Source: Alteribacillus sp. YIM 98480 (GTDB taxonomy: Bacteria > Bacillota > Bacilli > Bacillales > Marinococcaceae). From it: DNA of 64,000 bases. The notes beneath the pieces were generated by a model. It was given only the letters and a program-made list of their open reading frames with translations. It was not told the DNA's origin and made no database searches. Numbering within the stretch: the stretch's first letter is position 1; each line of letters opens with the position of its first letter. Below are positions 43,559 through 51,638 of this stretch, piece after piece. The stretch covers positions 1 through 64,000 of the forward strand of contig NZ_VTOK01000005.1 in the NCBI RefSeq assembly GCF_009765375.1, written 5' to 3'. The translations under genes were made by a program, and so were the position numbers.

Positions 43559-44899
43559 ATGAAAAAAACATTTGTTGTCGGGACATTCTTGCTTATTGTG
43601 GCGGCATTTTTGGGAGAATGTTTGGAGTTCTTGATTAATATGGTGTTAGCCCGTGAACTGGGAGAAAAAGGACTTGGTTTATATATGTCCATTCTTCCAA
43701 CGATCGTGTTTTTGGTTGTTATAGCGAGTATGGAGCTGCCCATATCGATTTCAAAAGCAGTGGCAGAAAAAGAAGAGACATACCATAGAAGTTTGCTTTA
43801 CCATACGATACGTTTTACGATTGCTTTTATGGTTGCTTGTTTAGCAGCGGCCTTTATTGTGTTTCCGCTGATCCCGGTTTTTGATAAGTATCATATAGCA
43901 TTGCCGTACTTATTATTGATTCTTATTCCTGTCATCGCGTTTTCATCGATTGCTAGAGGTTATTTTATGGGAACGCAGCATATGGGGAAAATTGCTATAG
44001 CTAATTTTTTAAGAAGAGCAGTCCAGCTGGTCCTTTTAATAGCTGTATTTCAGTTATTCCATTTTGAAGCCGATGTTGCTATTCTATTAAGCTTGTGCAC
44101 CCTGATTGGTACTGAAATCGTTGTGTTTTTATATTTGTTTGTATTATTTTTAAGAGAAATGAAAAGGTTGAAAAAAACACCTTCTGAGCCTATGAAAAAA
44201 ACATCCGTTTTACACACACTTTTGGCTGTTTCCCTGCCGACTACAGGACTTCGAATCTTTCATGCTGCTTCCTTTGCGGTTAAGCCGTTTTTGATAAAAG
44301 CAGCTCTTATGAACGCAGGAGTGGTAGAAGAACAGGCTACTGTGCAATATGGAAAGCTGGCAGGGGTTGCGTTTACGATTGGGTTTTTCCCAGCTTTTAT
44401 TGCTCATTCATTACTGATTATTCTTATTCCGACTGTTTCTGAAGCATATGCCAAAAAACACGTTTCTTCGTTAAGCGTCCTTTTAAATAAAATTATGGCG
44501 GGAACGTTTGTCTATGCTGTCCCGGCTGTTTGGATTTTTTATTTTTTCTCAAGCGAATTGACGAGCCTGTTTTTTGAAAAGTCGCCTGCAGCGGTTTATT
44601 TGCAGCTTTTGGCTCCTTACTTTTTCTTTCATTTTTTTGTCATACCGATGCAAGCTTTTCTTATCGGCCTTGGACTCGTAAAGGATGCGTTTCTTCATTC
44701 TATTTGGTCTACGACGGTTTCATTTATTCTCATGTATGTACTCGGCTCCATGCCGCAGCTGCAAATGGATGGGATCATTATAGGAATGAATACAGGCATT
44801 GTTATTCTTACGTTTATGCATTATGTGACGATTCGAAAACGGTTGGATCAGCCAGTAGGGTTAAGTTTTCGAGAAATACATGAAGGAAAAACATTCTAA
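43559..44899 (+). CDS. SpoVB-like polysaccharide/lipid flippase (MOP superfamily)
   Basis: A 446-residue membrane protein with about 12 hydrophobic segments, related to SpoVB/YkvU/YtgP. Conserved points are LARELGEKGLGLYM, ELPISISKAVAE, RGYFMGTQHM and SLPTTGLRI. Family members flip lipid-linked wall precursors; SpoVB serves spore cortex. It is shorter than SpoVB (about 518 residues) at its C-terminus, so a sporulation or wall role is inference. ATG 43559 follows GGGGAGG by 5 nt. Confidence 0.8.
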   Translation: MKKTFVVGTFLLIVAAFLGECLEFLINMVLARELGEKGLGLYMSILPTIVFLVVIASMELPISISKAVAEKEETYHRSLLYHTIRFTIAFMVACLAAAFIVFPLIPVFDKYHIALPYLLLILIPVIAFSSIARGYFMGTQHMGKIAIANFLRRAVQLVLLIAVFQLFHFEADVAILLSLCTLIGTEIVVFLYLFVLFLREMKRLKKTPSEPMKKTSVLHTLLAVSLPTTGLRIFHAASFAVKPFLIKAALMNAGVVEEQATVQYGKLAGVAFTIGFFPAFIAHSLLIILIPTVSEAYAKKHVSSLSVLLNKIMAGTFVYAVPAVWIFYFFSSELTSLFFEKSPAAVYLQLLAPYFFFHFFVIPMQAFLIGLGLVKDAFLHSIWSTTVSFILMYVLGSMPQLQMDGIIIGMNTGIVILTFMHYVTIRKRLDQPVGLSFREIHEGKTF

Positions 44900-44923
44900 A
44901 AAGTACGTAGAGAGGAGACTAGA

Positions 44924-45010
44924 ATGGAAACCGATGAACAGTTCATCGAAAAAAATGGATCTACAATCTTATCCTTCTCTAGCGTAAGCTTGTGCAATTA
45001 TATATACTAA
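44924..45010 (+). CDS. Possible 28-residue small ORF
   Basis: ATG 44924 lies 6 nt after a strong AGAGGAG. The frame codes for METDEQFIEKNG...SLCNYIY and then stops. It sits 24 nt after the flippase gene and 43 nt before dcd in the same orientation. It may be a real small protein, a translation-coupling leader or chance. No family was recognised. Confidence 0.3.
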   Translation: METDEQFIEKNGSTILSFSSVSLCNYIY

Positions 45011-45053
45011 ATAAGAGAAAAAGAATTTAACGAGAGACCAGGAGGCAATACTG

Positions 45054-45596
45054 TTGATTTTATCGGACCAAACGATCAAAACCATGATAGACCAAAAGGA
45101 GCTGCAGATCGATCCCATAAAGGAACATCAAATCCAGCCAGCATCCGTAGATATACGACTGGGTACTCATTTTTTAAAAATTGATGAGAATGCGATTGAA
45201 TCCATAGCTCTTGATGAACCGGCAAAATACGTAGAATTTGAAAGTGAAGAAGTCATCATTCCGCCTCATTCCTTCTTGCTTGCTACCACAACAGAATATA
45301 TCCGGCTCCCGGATCAAGTAACTGCATTTGTGGAAGGAAGAAGTTCCATCGGCCGGATGGGGCTGTTTATACAAAACGCCGGCTGGGTCGATCCCGGCTT
45401 TGAAGGAGAAATCACTCTTGAACTGTATAACGCTAATCGTCTGCCTATCCGGTTAAAAGCTGGGCGCCGAATAGCTCAGCTCGTGTTCGCATTTATGGAT
45501 AAAAAAGCAGCGGTGCCATACCAAGGGAAATATCAAGGACAGCGAAAAGCAGTCGGAAGCCAAGTATACCTTGATGAAGAAACAAGTGAAAAATGA
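45054..45596 (+). CDS. dcd: dCTP deaminase
   Basis: Converts dCTP to dUTP for thymidylate synthesis. The 180-residue trimeric dUTPase-fold enzyme shows PASVDIRLG, the active-site block EGRSSIGRMGL, NAGWVDPGFEGEITLEL (catalytic Glu) and the C-terminal YQGKYQGQ lid. Monofunctional and dCTP/dUTP bifunctional forms cannot be separated safely by eye. TTG 45054 lies 8 nt after AGGAGG. Confidence 0.92.
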   Translation: MILSDQTIKTMIDQKELQIDPIKEHQIQPASVDIRLGTHFLKIDENAIESIALDEPAKYVEFESEEVIIPPHSFLLATTTEYIRLPDQVTAFVEGRSSIGRMGLFIQNAGWVDPGFEGEITLELYNANRLPIRLKAGRRIAQLVFAFMDKKAAVPYQGKYQGQRKAVGSQVYLDEETSEK

Positions 45597-45739
45597 CTTC
45601 AAAAACAAAGCCGCCAAGGAGCTGTCTCAAAAGCATGGGAGACGGCTCTTCCAGCGGTGTGTGAAAACAGGTCGTCGTTTTGTAAAAGAACTTGTTGGCA
45701 GCAGATCAATGTCTGATTGTAAGAACAATTTTTTGACTT

Positions 45740-45772
45740 TTGACACTTAGCAGAGATTTCAGGTAAAATGGA
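45740..45772 (+). promoter_or_regulatory. Promoter-like sequence without a downstream gene
   Basis: TTGACA and TAAAAT are separated by 18 nt, close to the sigma-A consensus. No plus-strand gene follows for about 950 bases. It could drive a short RNA ending in the family II repeat, or be inactive. Confidence 0.35.
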
Positions 45773-45841
45773 TTAATGAGTGAGGCGGCAGCACGGCTTC
45801 TGAAAGTTTGGTTATCTTGAATCGGCTTATTAAAAAAAATT

Positions 45842-45912
45842 TATTAGAAAAACTAGACTTACCGTCAAGTCCAAATGGAGGAAATCGTAGTTTTGCTTAT
45901 CCTTTCATCCTT
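45842..45912 (-). repeat. Family II repeat, inverted copy
   Basis: The reverse complement reads GGATAAGCAAAACTACGATT through GGTAAGTCTAGTTTTTCTA. This matches the copy at 34311-34364 word for word except for small changes. It is the only family II copy on the minus strand. Confidence 0.65.
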
Positions 45913-45926
45913 TAAAAATCCTGGTT

Positions 45927-45976
45927 TAAAAAAAGAAGGCATCCTCTAAGTGAATAACGCTTAAAAGATACCTTCC
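45927..45976 (-). terminator. Terminator of the small 45984-46106 gene
   Basis: On the minus strand GAAGGTATC ... GATGCCTTC forms a 9-bp stem followed by TTTTTTTAAAC. It begins 8 bases after the stop codon of the 40-residue ORF, which supports that ORF being a real transcription unit. Confidence 0.8.
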
Positions 45977-45983
45977 AATCGTT

Positions 45984-46106
45984 TTATTTTAAGAAAAAGT
46001 GGTCGATGTGTCCTTTTCCGGCTTGATATTCTTTGATGACACGCGCAGCTTCTTTTTGTGACCGCGCAAACTTGTTTTCAAGAAAATCCACAAAGAATTT
46101 CTTCAT
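45984..46106 (-). CDS. Small hypothetical protein, 40 residues
   Basis: A basic peptide starting MKKFFVDFLENKFARSQ and ending HIDHFFLK. AAGAAGGA precedes ATG 46106 by about 6 nt, and a strong terminator follows. Its start overlaps the stop of an upstream frame by ATGA, the usual sign of coupled translation. It is too short for ordinary gene callers. No family was recognised; a helical, soluble or membrane-peripheral peptide is likely. Confidence 0.6.
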   Translation of the reverse strand: MKKFFVDFLENKFARSQKEAARVIKEYQAGKGHIDHFFLK

Positions 46107-46327
46107 TTGTATTCCTTCTTTCTATTCATTATGTCTTCATTATCCTCCTCCATAAATTTTTTCGCAAAATCTAAATATAAATAGGAAAACGGAAACATTT
46201 CCTGTGAAAACGGATAAAATACGGTATTTCCTTTATTTTTCTTCCGATTACTCTTTTTTTCTTTTTTATCCTTTTGAAATTCTTTTGAAAAAGGAACAAT
46301 AGCGAAACGATTATGAAGTTTTGGGAT
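46103..46327 (-). CDS. Possible small ORF coupled to the 40-residue gene; start unresolved
   Basis: A 74-codon frame open from a stop at 46328-46330, ending ...EEDNEDIMNRKKEYK. It has a Lys-rich middle and an aromatic segment (FPFSYLYLDFAKKF). The stop overlaps the next start (ATGA). The only in-frame ATG near a ribosome site is 46198 (31 residues), with AGGAA touching the ATG. The true start may use a rare codon or lie in a region changed by mutation, so the coordinates give the maximal open frame. Confidence 0.35.
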   Translation of the reverse strand: MPKLHNRFAIVPFSKEFQKDKKEKKSNRKKNKGNTVFYPFSQEMFPFSYLYLDFAKKFMEEDNEDIMNRKKEYK

Positions 46328-46330
46328 TTA

Positions 46331-46735
46331 CTTGGTAATTGGCTTTGGTGGATTGTTCTCGGCTGAAAAAGTCACCGCAGAAGAAATAAAAACGAATCAC
46401 ACGTTCGTAAGCTGCAATCATTGCAATGTCACTACCTTCAAGGTTATTATTACTCTAGGACGAAAAAGTTAATAGAACTTTATAATACGATCTATAAGAC
46501 GTAAAGGGTTCGGTTCATCATAGAATCGAGCCTTTTCGTTAGGAAATCCTATAATGGGAATAGTGCATTCGAAGCCAGGAAGTTTTAAAAAGCTAAATAA
46601 GGCTGAAAATGTTATAATAGGAATGTTGTCAACAAATAATAGCCAGCTGAAGACAGACGGTAGTCTTACAGCTATATAAATATATTAAAAGTTGTGTCTT
46701 CAAGCAGGCACATGGATAAGAAAGAGGGATTGGCC
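46331..46735 (+). promoter_or_regulatory. Leader region of the queCDEF operon
   Basis: It contains a hairpin AAAGGGTTCG...CGAGCCTTTT (46503-46538) that may be a weak terminator. A TATAAT-like -10 (GTTATAATAGG, near 46614) follows. A strong hairpin AGCTGAAGAC/GTCTT-a-CAGCT (46645-46673) lies in the presumed 5' UTR. Such operons are often controlled by preQ1 riboswitches. The compact preQ1-I signature (GGTTCTAGC...ACCC..AAAAACTA) was looked for and not found. Confidence 0.45.
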
Positions 46736-47401
46736 TTGAGTTTTACTAATGAAAAGGCAGTAGTCGTATTTAGCGGCGGCCAGGATAGTACCACCTGCTT
46801 ATTTTGGGCGCTTGAACGATTTGAAGAGGTCAGTGCTGTCACTTTCGATTACGGCCAGCGCCATCGTGAAGAGTTAAAGGTAGCGGAGTCCATTACAGAA
46901 GAGCTAGGTATAGAGCATAAAATAATGGATATGTCATTATTAAATCAGCTTGCTCCAAACGCCTTAACAAGAGATGATATAGAAGTTCAGGACGGCCAAG
47001 ATGGAGAATTGCCATCTACCTTTGTTGAAGGAAGAAATCTGTTATTTTTCTCCTTTGCAACGATCTATGCGTCTCAAAAAGGGGCAAAACACATTGTGAC
47101 CGGGGTTTGTGAGACAGATTACAGCGGTTACCCCGATTGCCGCGATGTGTTTGTTAAATCGCTGAATGTGTCTTTAAACCTGGCGATGGATAAAGACTTT
47201 GTACTGCACACCCCGTTAATGTGGCTCGATAAAAAAGAAACATGGGAGCTTGCTGATAAACTTGGCAGACTTTCCTATGTGAAGAAAAAGACATTAACCT
47301 GCTATAACGGCGTCCGAGGGGATGGCTGCGGAGAATGTCCAGCATGCAGGCTGCGTCAGGCTGGTTATGAACAATATATTAAAGAAAAGGAACGGGAATA
47401 A
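46736..47401 (+). CDS. queC: 7-cyano-7-deazaguanine synthase QueC
   Basis: ATP-dependent enzyme that turns 7-carboxy-7-deazaguanine into preQ0 in queuosine synthesis. The 221-residue protein has the PP-loop [10 protein letters not shown] and a zinc site at the C-terminus ([20 protein letters not shown]). TTG 46736 follows GAGGG by 7 nt and gives a start matching the B. subtilis protein; the frame extends upstream to 46694. It is first in queCDEF. Confidence 0.95.
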   Translation: MSFTNEKAVVVFSGGQDSTTCLFWALERFEEVSAVTFDYGQRHREELKVAESITEELGIEHKIMDMSLLNQLAPNALTRDDIEVQDGQDGELPSTFVEGRNLLFFSFATIYASQKGAKHIVTGVCETDYSGYPDCRDVFVKSLNVSLNLAMDKDFVLHTPLMWLDKKETWELADKLGRLSYVKKKTLTCYNGVRGDGCGECPACRLRQAGYEQYIKEKERE

Positions 47402-47403
47402 TA

Positions 47404-47853
47404 ATGCTTCATCAATTTTACCCGCAAGTACAGCATGAATACCGGTATGAATTGAATAAGGATATGCACCTGGCAGCAGCGCATTTTATCCCTGCAAGCG
47501 CTGCAGGTAAATGCACAAATATTCATGGACATACGTATGTCATTAACCTGACCATCGCGGGAGACGAATTGAATGACACTGGCTTTTTAATCGACTTTAA
47601 ATTGTTAAAAGACATTGTTCATAAGCGATTTGACCATTCCTTATTAAACGATCACAACGAATTTGGCGAGTCTCAAACAAGTGCAGCAGATACGTTTCCT
47701 ACTACAGAAGTAGTGGCGAGGACGATTTGGCAGCTTGTGCAGCGCGAGTTAGATCAATGTCAAAACAATCCGCGCTGTCTTCAGGTGCTCGTGCGGGAAA
47801 CCCCGACAAGCTATGTGGTGTACCGCCCGAAGAAAGGGGATTTTTCATCATGA
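47404..47853 (+). CDS. queD: 6-carboxy-5,6,7,8-tetrahydropterin synthase QueD
   Basis: Makes 6-carboxytetrahydropterin from dihydroneopterin triphosphate, the first step committed to queuosine. The 149-residue T-fold protein has the zinc-binding histidines in AAHFIP and NIHGHTYVI, and the catalytic region FDHSLLNDHNEF. It begins 2 nt after queC, and its stop overlaps the queE start (ATGA). The overlapping frame at its 3' end is a shadow. Confidence 0.94.
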   Translation: MLHQFYPQVQHEYRYELNKDMHLAAAHFIPASAAGKCTNIHGHTYVINLTIAGDELNDTGFLIDFKLLKDIVHKRFDHSLLNDHNEFGESQTSAADTFPTTEVVARTIWQLVQRELDQCQNNPRCLQVLVRETPTSYVVYRPKKGDFSS

Positions 47854-48569
47854 AAAAAGTCCCTGTATTAGAAATTTTCGGGCCGACGATTCAAGGAGAA
47901 GGAATGGTTATCGGCCAAAAAACAATGTTTATTCGGACCGGCGGCTGTGATTACCGTTGTGCTTGGTGCGATTCGGCTTTTACGTGGGATGGTTCGCAAC
48001 AAGCGGAGCTGTTAAATGTTGAAGAGATTATTGAAAAGCTCGAAAGCATTGGTGGTGCTGCTTTTAACCATGTTACGATTTCAGGCGGAAATCCGGCTCT
48101 TCACAGCGGATTGGCTGAAGTCGTTCAAGTACTGCAAGAAAAAGGCATAAAAACGGCTGTAGAAACACAAGGTACAATATGGCAGCACTGGATGAAAGAC
48201 ATTGATGAAGTAACGATTTCTCCTAAACCGCCCAGCTCTGGCATGGATACAAACTGGGAGCAGCTCGACGAATACATTCGCCAATTAAACGATCGGAAAA
48301 ATAAAGAAGTCAGTTTAAAAATCGTCATATTTGACGATAAAGATTTGGATTATGCTGCAGGCGTGCATGAGCGTTACCCGCACGTAGCTATGTTTTTACA
48401 AACAGGTAATGAGCATCTCGAAACAGCCGATAACAGCTGGCTGTTATCTCATTTATTAAACAGATATGAAGAACTGGTGGAAAAAGTTATTGCTTCTGAG
48501 CGTTTAAATGAAGTTAAAGTCTTGCCGCAGCTGCATACATTGCTGTGGGGAAATAAACAAGGAGTGTAA
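47850..48569 (+). CDS. queE: 7-carboxy-7-deazaguanine synthase QueE
   Basis: Radical SAM enzyme converting 6-carboxytetrahydropterin to 7-carboxy-7-deazaguanine. The 239-residue protein begins [15 protein letters not shown]. The cluster motif is C-x3-C-x2-C in [12 protein letters not shown], with the SAM-binding region [11 protein letters not shown] 47850 overlaps the queD stop. The upstream extension to 47727 is a shadow of queD. Confidence 0.95.
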   Translation: MKKVPVLEIFGPTIQGEGMVIGQKTMFIRTGGCDYRCAWCDSAFTWDGSQQAELLNVEEIIEKLESIGGAAFNHVTISGGNPALHSGLAEVVQVLQEKGIKTAVETQGTIWQHWMKDIDEVTISPKPPSSGMDTNWEQLDEYIRQLNDRKNKEVSLKIVIFDDKDLDYAAGVHERYPHVAMFLQTGNEHLETADNSWLLSHLLNRYEELVEKVIASERLNEVKVLPQLHTLLWGNKQGV

Positions 48570-48574
48570 GAAAT

Positions 48575-49066
48575 ATGCCCGAAAGAAAAGGTGTAGAGCA
48601 CCTTTCCCACTTGGGAAGTGAAGATACGAGTTATACGTTTGAATATGATCCGTCTCTATTAGAGACGTTTGAAAATAATCATCCGAACCGGGACTACTTT
48701 GTAAAATTTAACTGTCCGGAGTTTACTACGCTGTGCCCGAAAACAGGACAGCCTGATTTTGCAGCCTTATATATTAGTTATATACCTGAAAAGAAAATGG
48801 TAGAAAGCAAGTCATTAAAGTTGTATTTATTTAGTTTTCGCAACCACGGCGGCTTTCATGAAGATGCGATCAATATGATTGTTAATGATCTGGTGGAATT
48901 GATGGATCCACGCTATTTGGAAGTGTGGGGGAAATTTACTCCGCGCGGCGGCATTTCGATTGACCCGTATGTCAACTACGGCCGCCCCGATACGAAATAT
49001 GAAGAAATGGCGTCTCAACGGCTGCTATATCATGACATGCATCCAGAAAAAATCGATAACCGCTAA
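48575..49066 (+). CDS. queF: NADPH-dependent 7-cyano-7-deazaguanine reductase QueF
   Basis: Reduces the preQ0 nitrile to preQ1, the last free-base step before tRNA insertion. It is 163 residues and of the unimodular type, with catalytic Cys in [15 protein letters not shown], Asp in the same block, the substrate Glu ([13 protein letters not shown]) and the family motif [19 protein letters not shown] precedes the start 5 nt after queE. It ends the operon. Confidence 0.96.
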   Translation: MPERKGVEHLSHLGSEDTSYTFEYDPSLLETFENNHPNRDYFVKFNCPEFTTLCPKTGQPDFAALYISYIPEKKMVESKSLKLYLFSFRNHGGFHEDAINMIVNDLVELMDPRYLEVWGKFTPRGGISIDPYVNYGRPDTKYEEMASQRLLYHDMHPEKIDNR

Positions 49067-49072
49067 TCCTGA

Positions 49073-49110
49073 CCTGATCCGCAGATTTGCTGCTGGATCA
49101 GGTTTTTTAG
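49073..49110 (+). terminator. Terminator of queCDEF
   Basis: CCTGATCC and GGATCAGG form an 8-bp stem with a 14-nt loop, followed by TTTTTT. Confidence 0.9.
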
Positions 49111-49290
49111 CATAAGAAATCATACATTCTGTTGTTTTTGATGCATGGATCAACGCCCAGCTCGCACGCATGCACATAACAATATATGCAAATGGTTAGC
49201 AAAGATAGTTTCTGCCCCCCTCATTCTAAGCTGTGCTCTTTCTTCGAGACTTTCGGGAGTTGTATAACCGGGTGATCTTGATAGTATTTT

Positions 49291-49555
49291 TCAGGAAGCC
49301 AGCAGTTTTTGACTCTCGATAACAACTAACTGATCAATGGGCATATTTAATTTTTTATCCCATATCGAGAAGGAATAGAAGGCAGGGACCACAAGAAGAT
49401 AGCTGTACCGTTTAGAAAAATCAAAAGCAGTATCCATTAGGATAGGCGCATACAGCTCTTCTAGAATGGTATACATATAATCGGTCAAACGATCGCGGCT
49501 CAATAAATCTTTAGCGTTTTCGTTTAAAACAAGCTCGAAACAAATGTAATTTTTT
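49291..49555 (-). pseudogene. FhuF-like siderophore reductase remnant, truncated at a repeat
   Basis: An open frame on the minus strand begins right at the edge of a family I repeat (KKNYICFELVLNENAKDLLSR...). It runs through SRDRLTDYMYTILEELY and FSKRYSYLLVVPAFYSFSIW, then stops after about 88 codons. The KRYSYL..PAFYS...KKL pattern resembles the N-terminal half of FhuF-like ferric-siderophore reductases. The usual C-terminal cysteine site is absent. It lies just downstream of an iron-siderophore importer operon on the same strand, where such a gene is expected. Confidence 0.5.
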
Positions 49556-49556
49556 T

Positions 49557-49719
49557 AAAAGGTAAGAAATTATAAATATGGGGCGTTTTACATGTCTAGC
49601 TCAGCGTCTACTCGCTCGAGATTCCTTCGGTTCGTCAATGGAAAGCAAAGATCAGCTTTCCATATGCCGCCCCTCCAGGACTTGTCGCTCGTAAGCAAGG
49701 CGCTTGCACTTTTCTTATT
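49557..49719 (+). repeat. Family I fold-back repeat, copy E
   Basis: Near-complete copy from AAAAGGTAAGAAATTATAAA to AGGCGCTTGCACTTTTCTTA. It sits between the siderophore ATPase gene (its right end is 5 nt from that stop codon) and the truncated FhuF-like frame at its left end. Confidence 0.88.
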
Positions 49720-49724
49720 TATCC

Positions 49725-50564
49725 TCATCCGATTTTAACTGGAGATTTTTCATGTTTATCATCCATCTTATTAAATAAGCAGCGTCCCTTACCGTAAGGG
49801 ATGCAAAGTGGTGTACCAAAAAGCGGATCTTCGGTTACCTGACATTCCATTTGAAATACATTTCTTACTAAATCACAAGAAATAATGTCTTCAGGCTTTC
49901 CTTGTGAATAGATGGTTTTATCTTTAATAGCAATAATATGGTCTGCATACCTGCAAGCTAAATTAAGATCGTGCAGCACCATGACAATGGTTCGGCCATT
50001 TTGTTTGTTTAAATCAAATAATAGATCAAGAATGTCAATCTGATGAGTCATATCAAGGTAAGTTGTAGGTTCATCTAAAAATAATGTTTCTGTGTTTTGA
50101 GCAAGTATCATAGCAATCCAAGCCCGCTGCCGCTGTCCGCCGGAGAGAGAATCGACAGGACGATCTTGAAAATCAGCCATATTGGCCGCTTCTAGTGCTT
50201 TTGTTACAGCCTCTTCATCCTTTTTTGACCACTGCTTTGCCCAGCTTTGGTAAGGATAGCGCCCTTGTTTTACGAGCTGGAGTACGGTCAGACCTTCAGG
50301 TGCTGTTGGGCTCTGAGGCAGAACAGCCATCTTTTTAGCTATTTCCTTTGTACGCATTTTTGAAATATCGGCACCTTCTAAAATAATCTGACCGGCATCT
50401 GGTTTTAAGAGACGGGATAAAGAACGCAGAAGAGTAGATTTCCCGCAGCCATTACCACCGATTAATACGGTCACTTTTCCCTTTGGAATCGCAACGTCTA
50501 AAGAGTCAATAATGGTCGTATCACCGTAGCCAATCGTGACATTTTTACCTTCAATTGTTTTCAT
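49725..50564 (-). CDS. Iron-siderophore ABC transporter ATPase (FecE/YusV type)
   Basis: A 279-residue ATPase of the FepC/FhuC/BtuD class. Walker A is GGNGCGKST, signature LSGGQRQRAWIA, Walker B TLFLDEPTTYLD, switch VLHDLN. The C-terminal CIPYGKGRC is like YusV-type ATPases, which serve several siderophore permeases. It is third in a minus-strand operon of two permeases plus ATPase. A receptor is encoded divergently, and iron control is inferred from the shared Fur box. Confidence 0.92.
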   Translation of the reverse strand: MKTIEGKNVTIGYGDTTIIDSLDVAIPKGKVTVLIGGNGCGKSTLLRSLSRLLKPDAGQIILEGADISKMRTKEIAKKMAVLPQSPTAPEGLTVLQLVKQGRYPYQSWAKQWSKKDEEAVTKALEAANMADFQDRPVDSLSGGQRQRAWIAMILAQNTETLFLDEPTTYLDMTHQIDILDLLFDLNKQNGRTIVMVLHDLNLACRYADHIIAIKDKTIYSQGKPEDIISCDLVRNVFQMECQVTEDPLFGTPLCIPYGKGRCLFNKMDDKHEKSPVKIG

Positions 50565-50579
50565 TCCATCTTCTCCCCC

Positions 50580-51638
50580 TTAGGATCTGTTTTTACTTTT
50601 ATATAATAAATAAATAAAATAAGGAGCTCCGATCGTGGCGGTGAATACACCGGCTGGAACCTCATGCGGTGAAAAGGCGGTTCGGCCGAGTAAATCAGCC
50701 CCCATAACAAGGATGGCACCAATAAGAGCAGATAAAGGGATAAGTGCTCCATAGGAAGAACCGACAAGACGCCTTGCCATATGGGGAGCCATTAATCCCA
50801 CAAATCCAATCCCTCCTGCAAACGCCACCGTAGTACCGGCTAATCCTGTGCATAAAATAAGCATAAGGATCCGGTCCCGCTGAAGGTGAGCTCCAATGCT
50901 TAAAGCAAGTTCTCCTCCCAACGTTTGAGCATTTACTTTTCTAAAGCTTACGAGTGTCAATAGAAATAAGAGAATAATAACAGGAGCAATCAATTGAACG
51001 TCTGTCCAACTGGCCCCGTTTACACTGCCTGTAAGCCAGAGGTTGGCTTGGGCAGCTCTATGTATCGGGCCTAGCATCATAAACATCGTTGTTAATGCTT
51101 GCGTAAGCGTTGATAAACCAATGCCAATCAAGATAAGACGTATCGGGGAAATTCCGTTTTTGTAGGAGAGAAAATAGACGATAAACCCTAGAGCGACCGC
51201 CCCAAGAAATGCTGCTAACGGCATCCATTGGACGCTCACGATAAGGGAGTGATTATCGTTGCTGAATAAAGCAAGAAAAAGAACGACAGTCACACCTGCT
51301 CCCCCTGTAATTCCAATTATATCTGGTGAAGCCAGCGGATTTTTTATCATACCTTGCAGTATTGCTCCAGATATAGCAAGACCTGCACCGGCAAATAAGG
51401 CGACAAGCAGTCTTGGCATCCGCAAGGTCTCAATGATGAGCTGATCACCTGGTTCCCCATGTCCGAACAACGTTTTCATCACTTGAAGTGGATGGATAAA
51501 AGATTCCCCTATAGAAGCGGAGACAAGAAACAAAACCAGCAGCACACATGTCATGAAAACAATGTTAAAAATTGATTTTTGGTCAAACATAAATGAAAAT
51601 CGATCGTTTTTCGTTCGGAAAACCTTATTTTTGCTCAT
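50580..51638 (-). CDS. Iron-siderophore ABC transporter permease 2 (FecCD family)
   Basis: A 352-residue permease with about nine to ten hydrophobic segments. FecCD marks are GAGLAISGAILQGMIKNPLASPDIIGITGGA, GGIGFVGLMAPHMAR and a C-terminal GVFTATIGAPYFIYLLYKSK. ATG 51638 overlaps the stop of the first permease (ATGA). It pairs with that protein to make the heterodimeric channel. Confidence 0.92.
   Translation of the reverse strand: MSKNKVFRTKNDRFSFMFDQKSIFNIVFMTCVLLVLFLVSASIGESFIHPLQVMKTLFGHGEPGDQLIIETLRMPRLLVALFAGAGLAISGAILQGMIKNPLASPDIIGITGGAGVTVVLFLALFSNDNHSLIVSVQWMPLAAFLGAVALGFIVYFLSYKNGISPIRLILIGIGLSTLTQALTTMFMMLGPIHRAAQANLWLTGSVNGASWTDVQLIAPVIILLFLLTLVSFRKVNAQTLGGELALSIGAHLQRDRILMLILCTGLAGTTVAFAGGIGFVGLMAPHMARRLVGSSYGALIPLSALIGAILVMGADLLGRTAFSPHEVPAGVFTATIGAPYFIYLLYKSKNRS

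Noticed and set aside
46331-46735. preQ1 riboswitch upstream of queC
   Set aside because: Expected from the operon, but the preQ1-I consensus words are not present in readable form.
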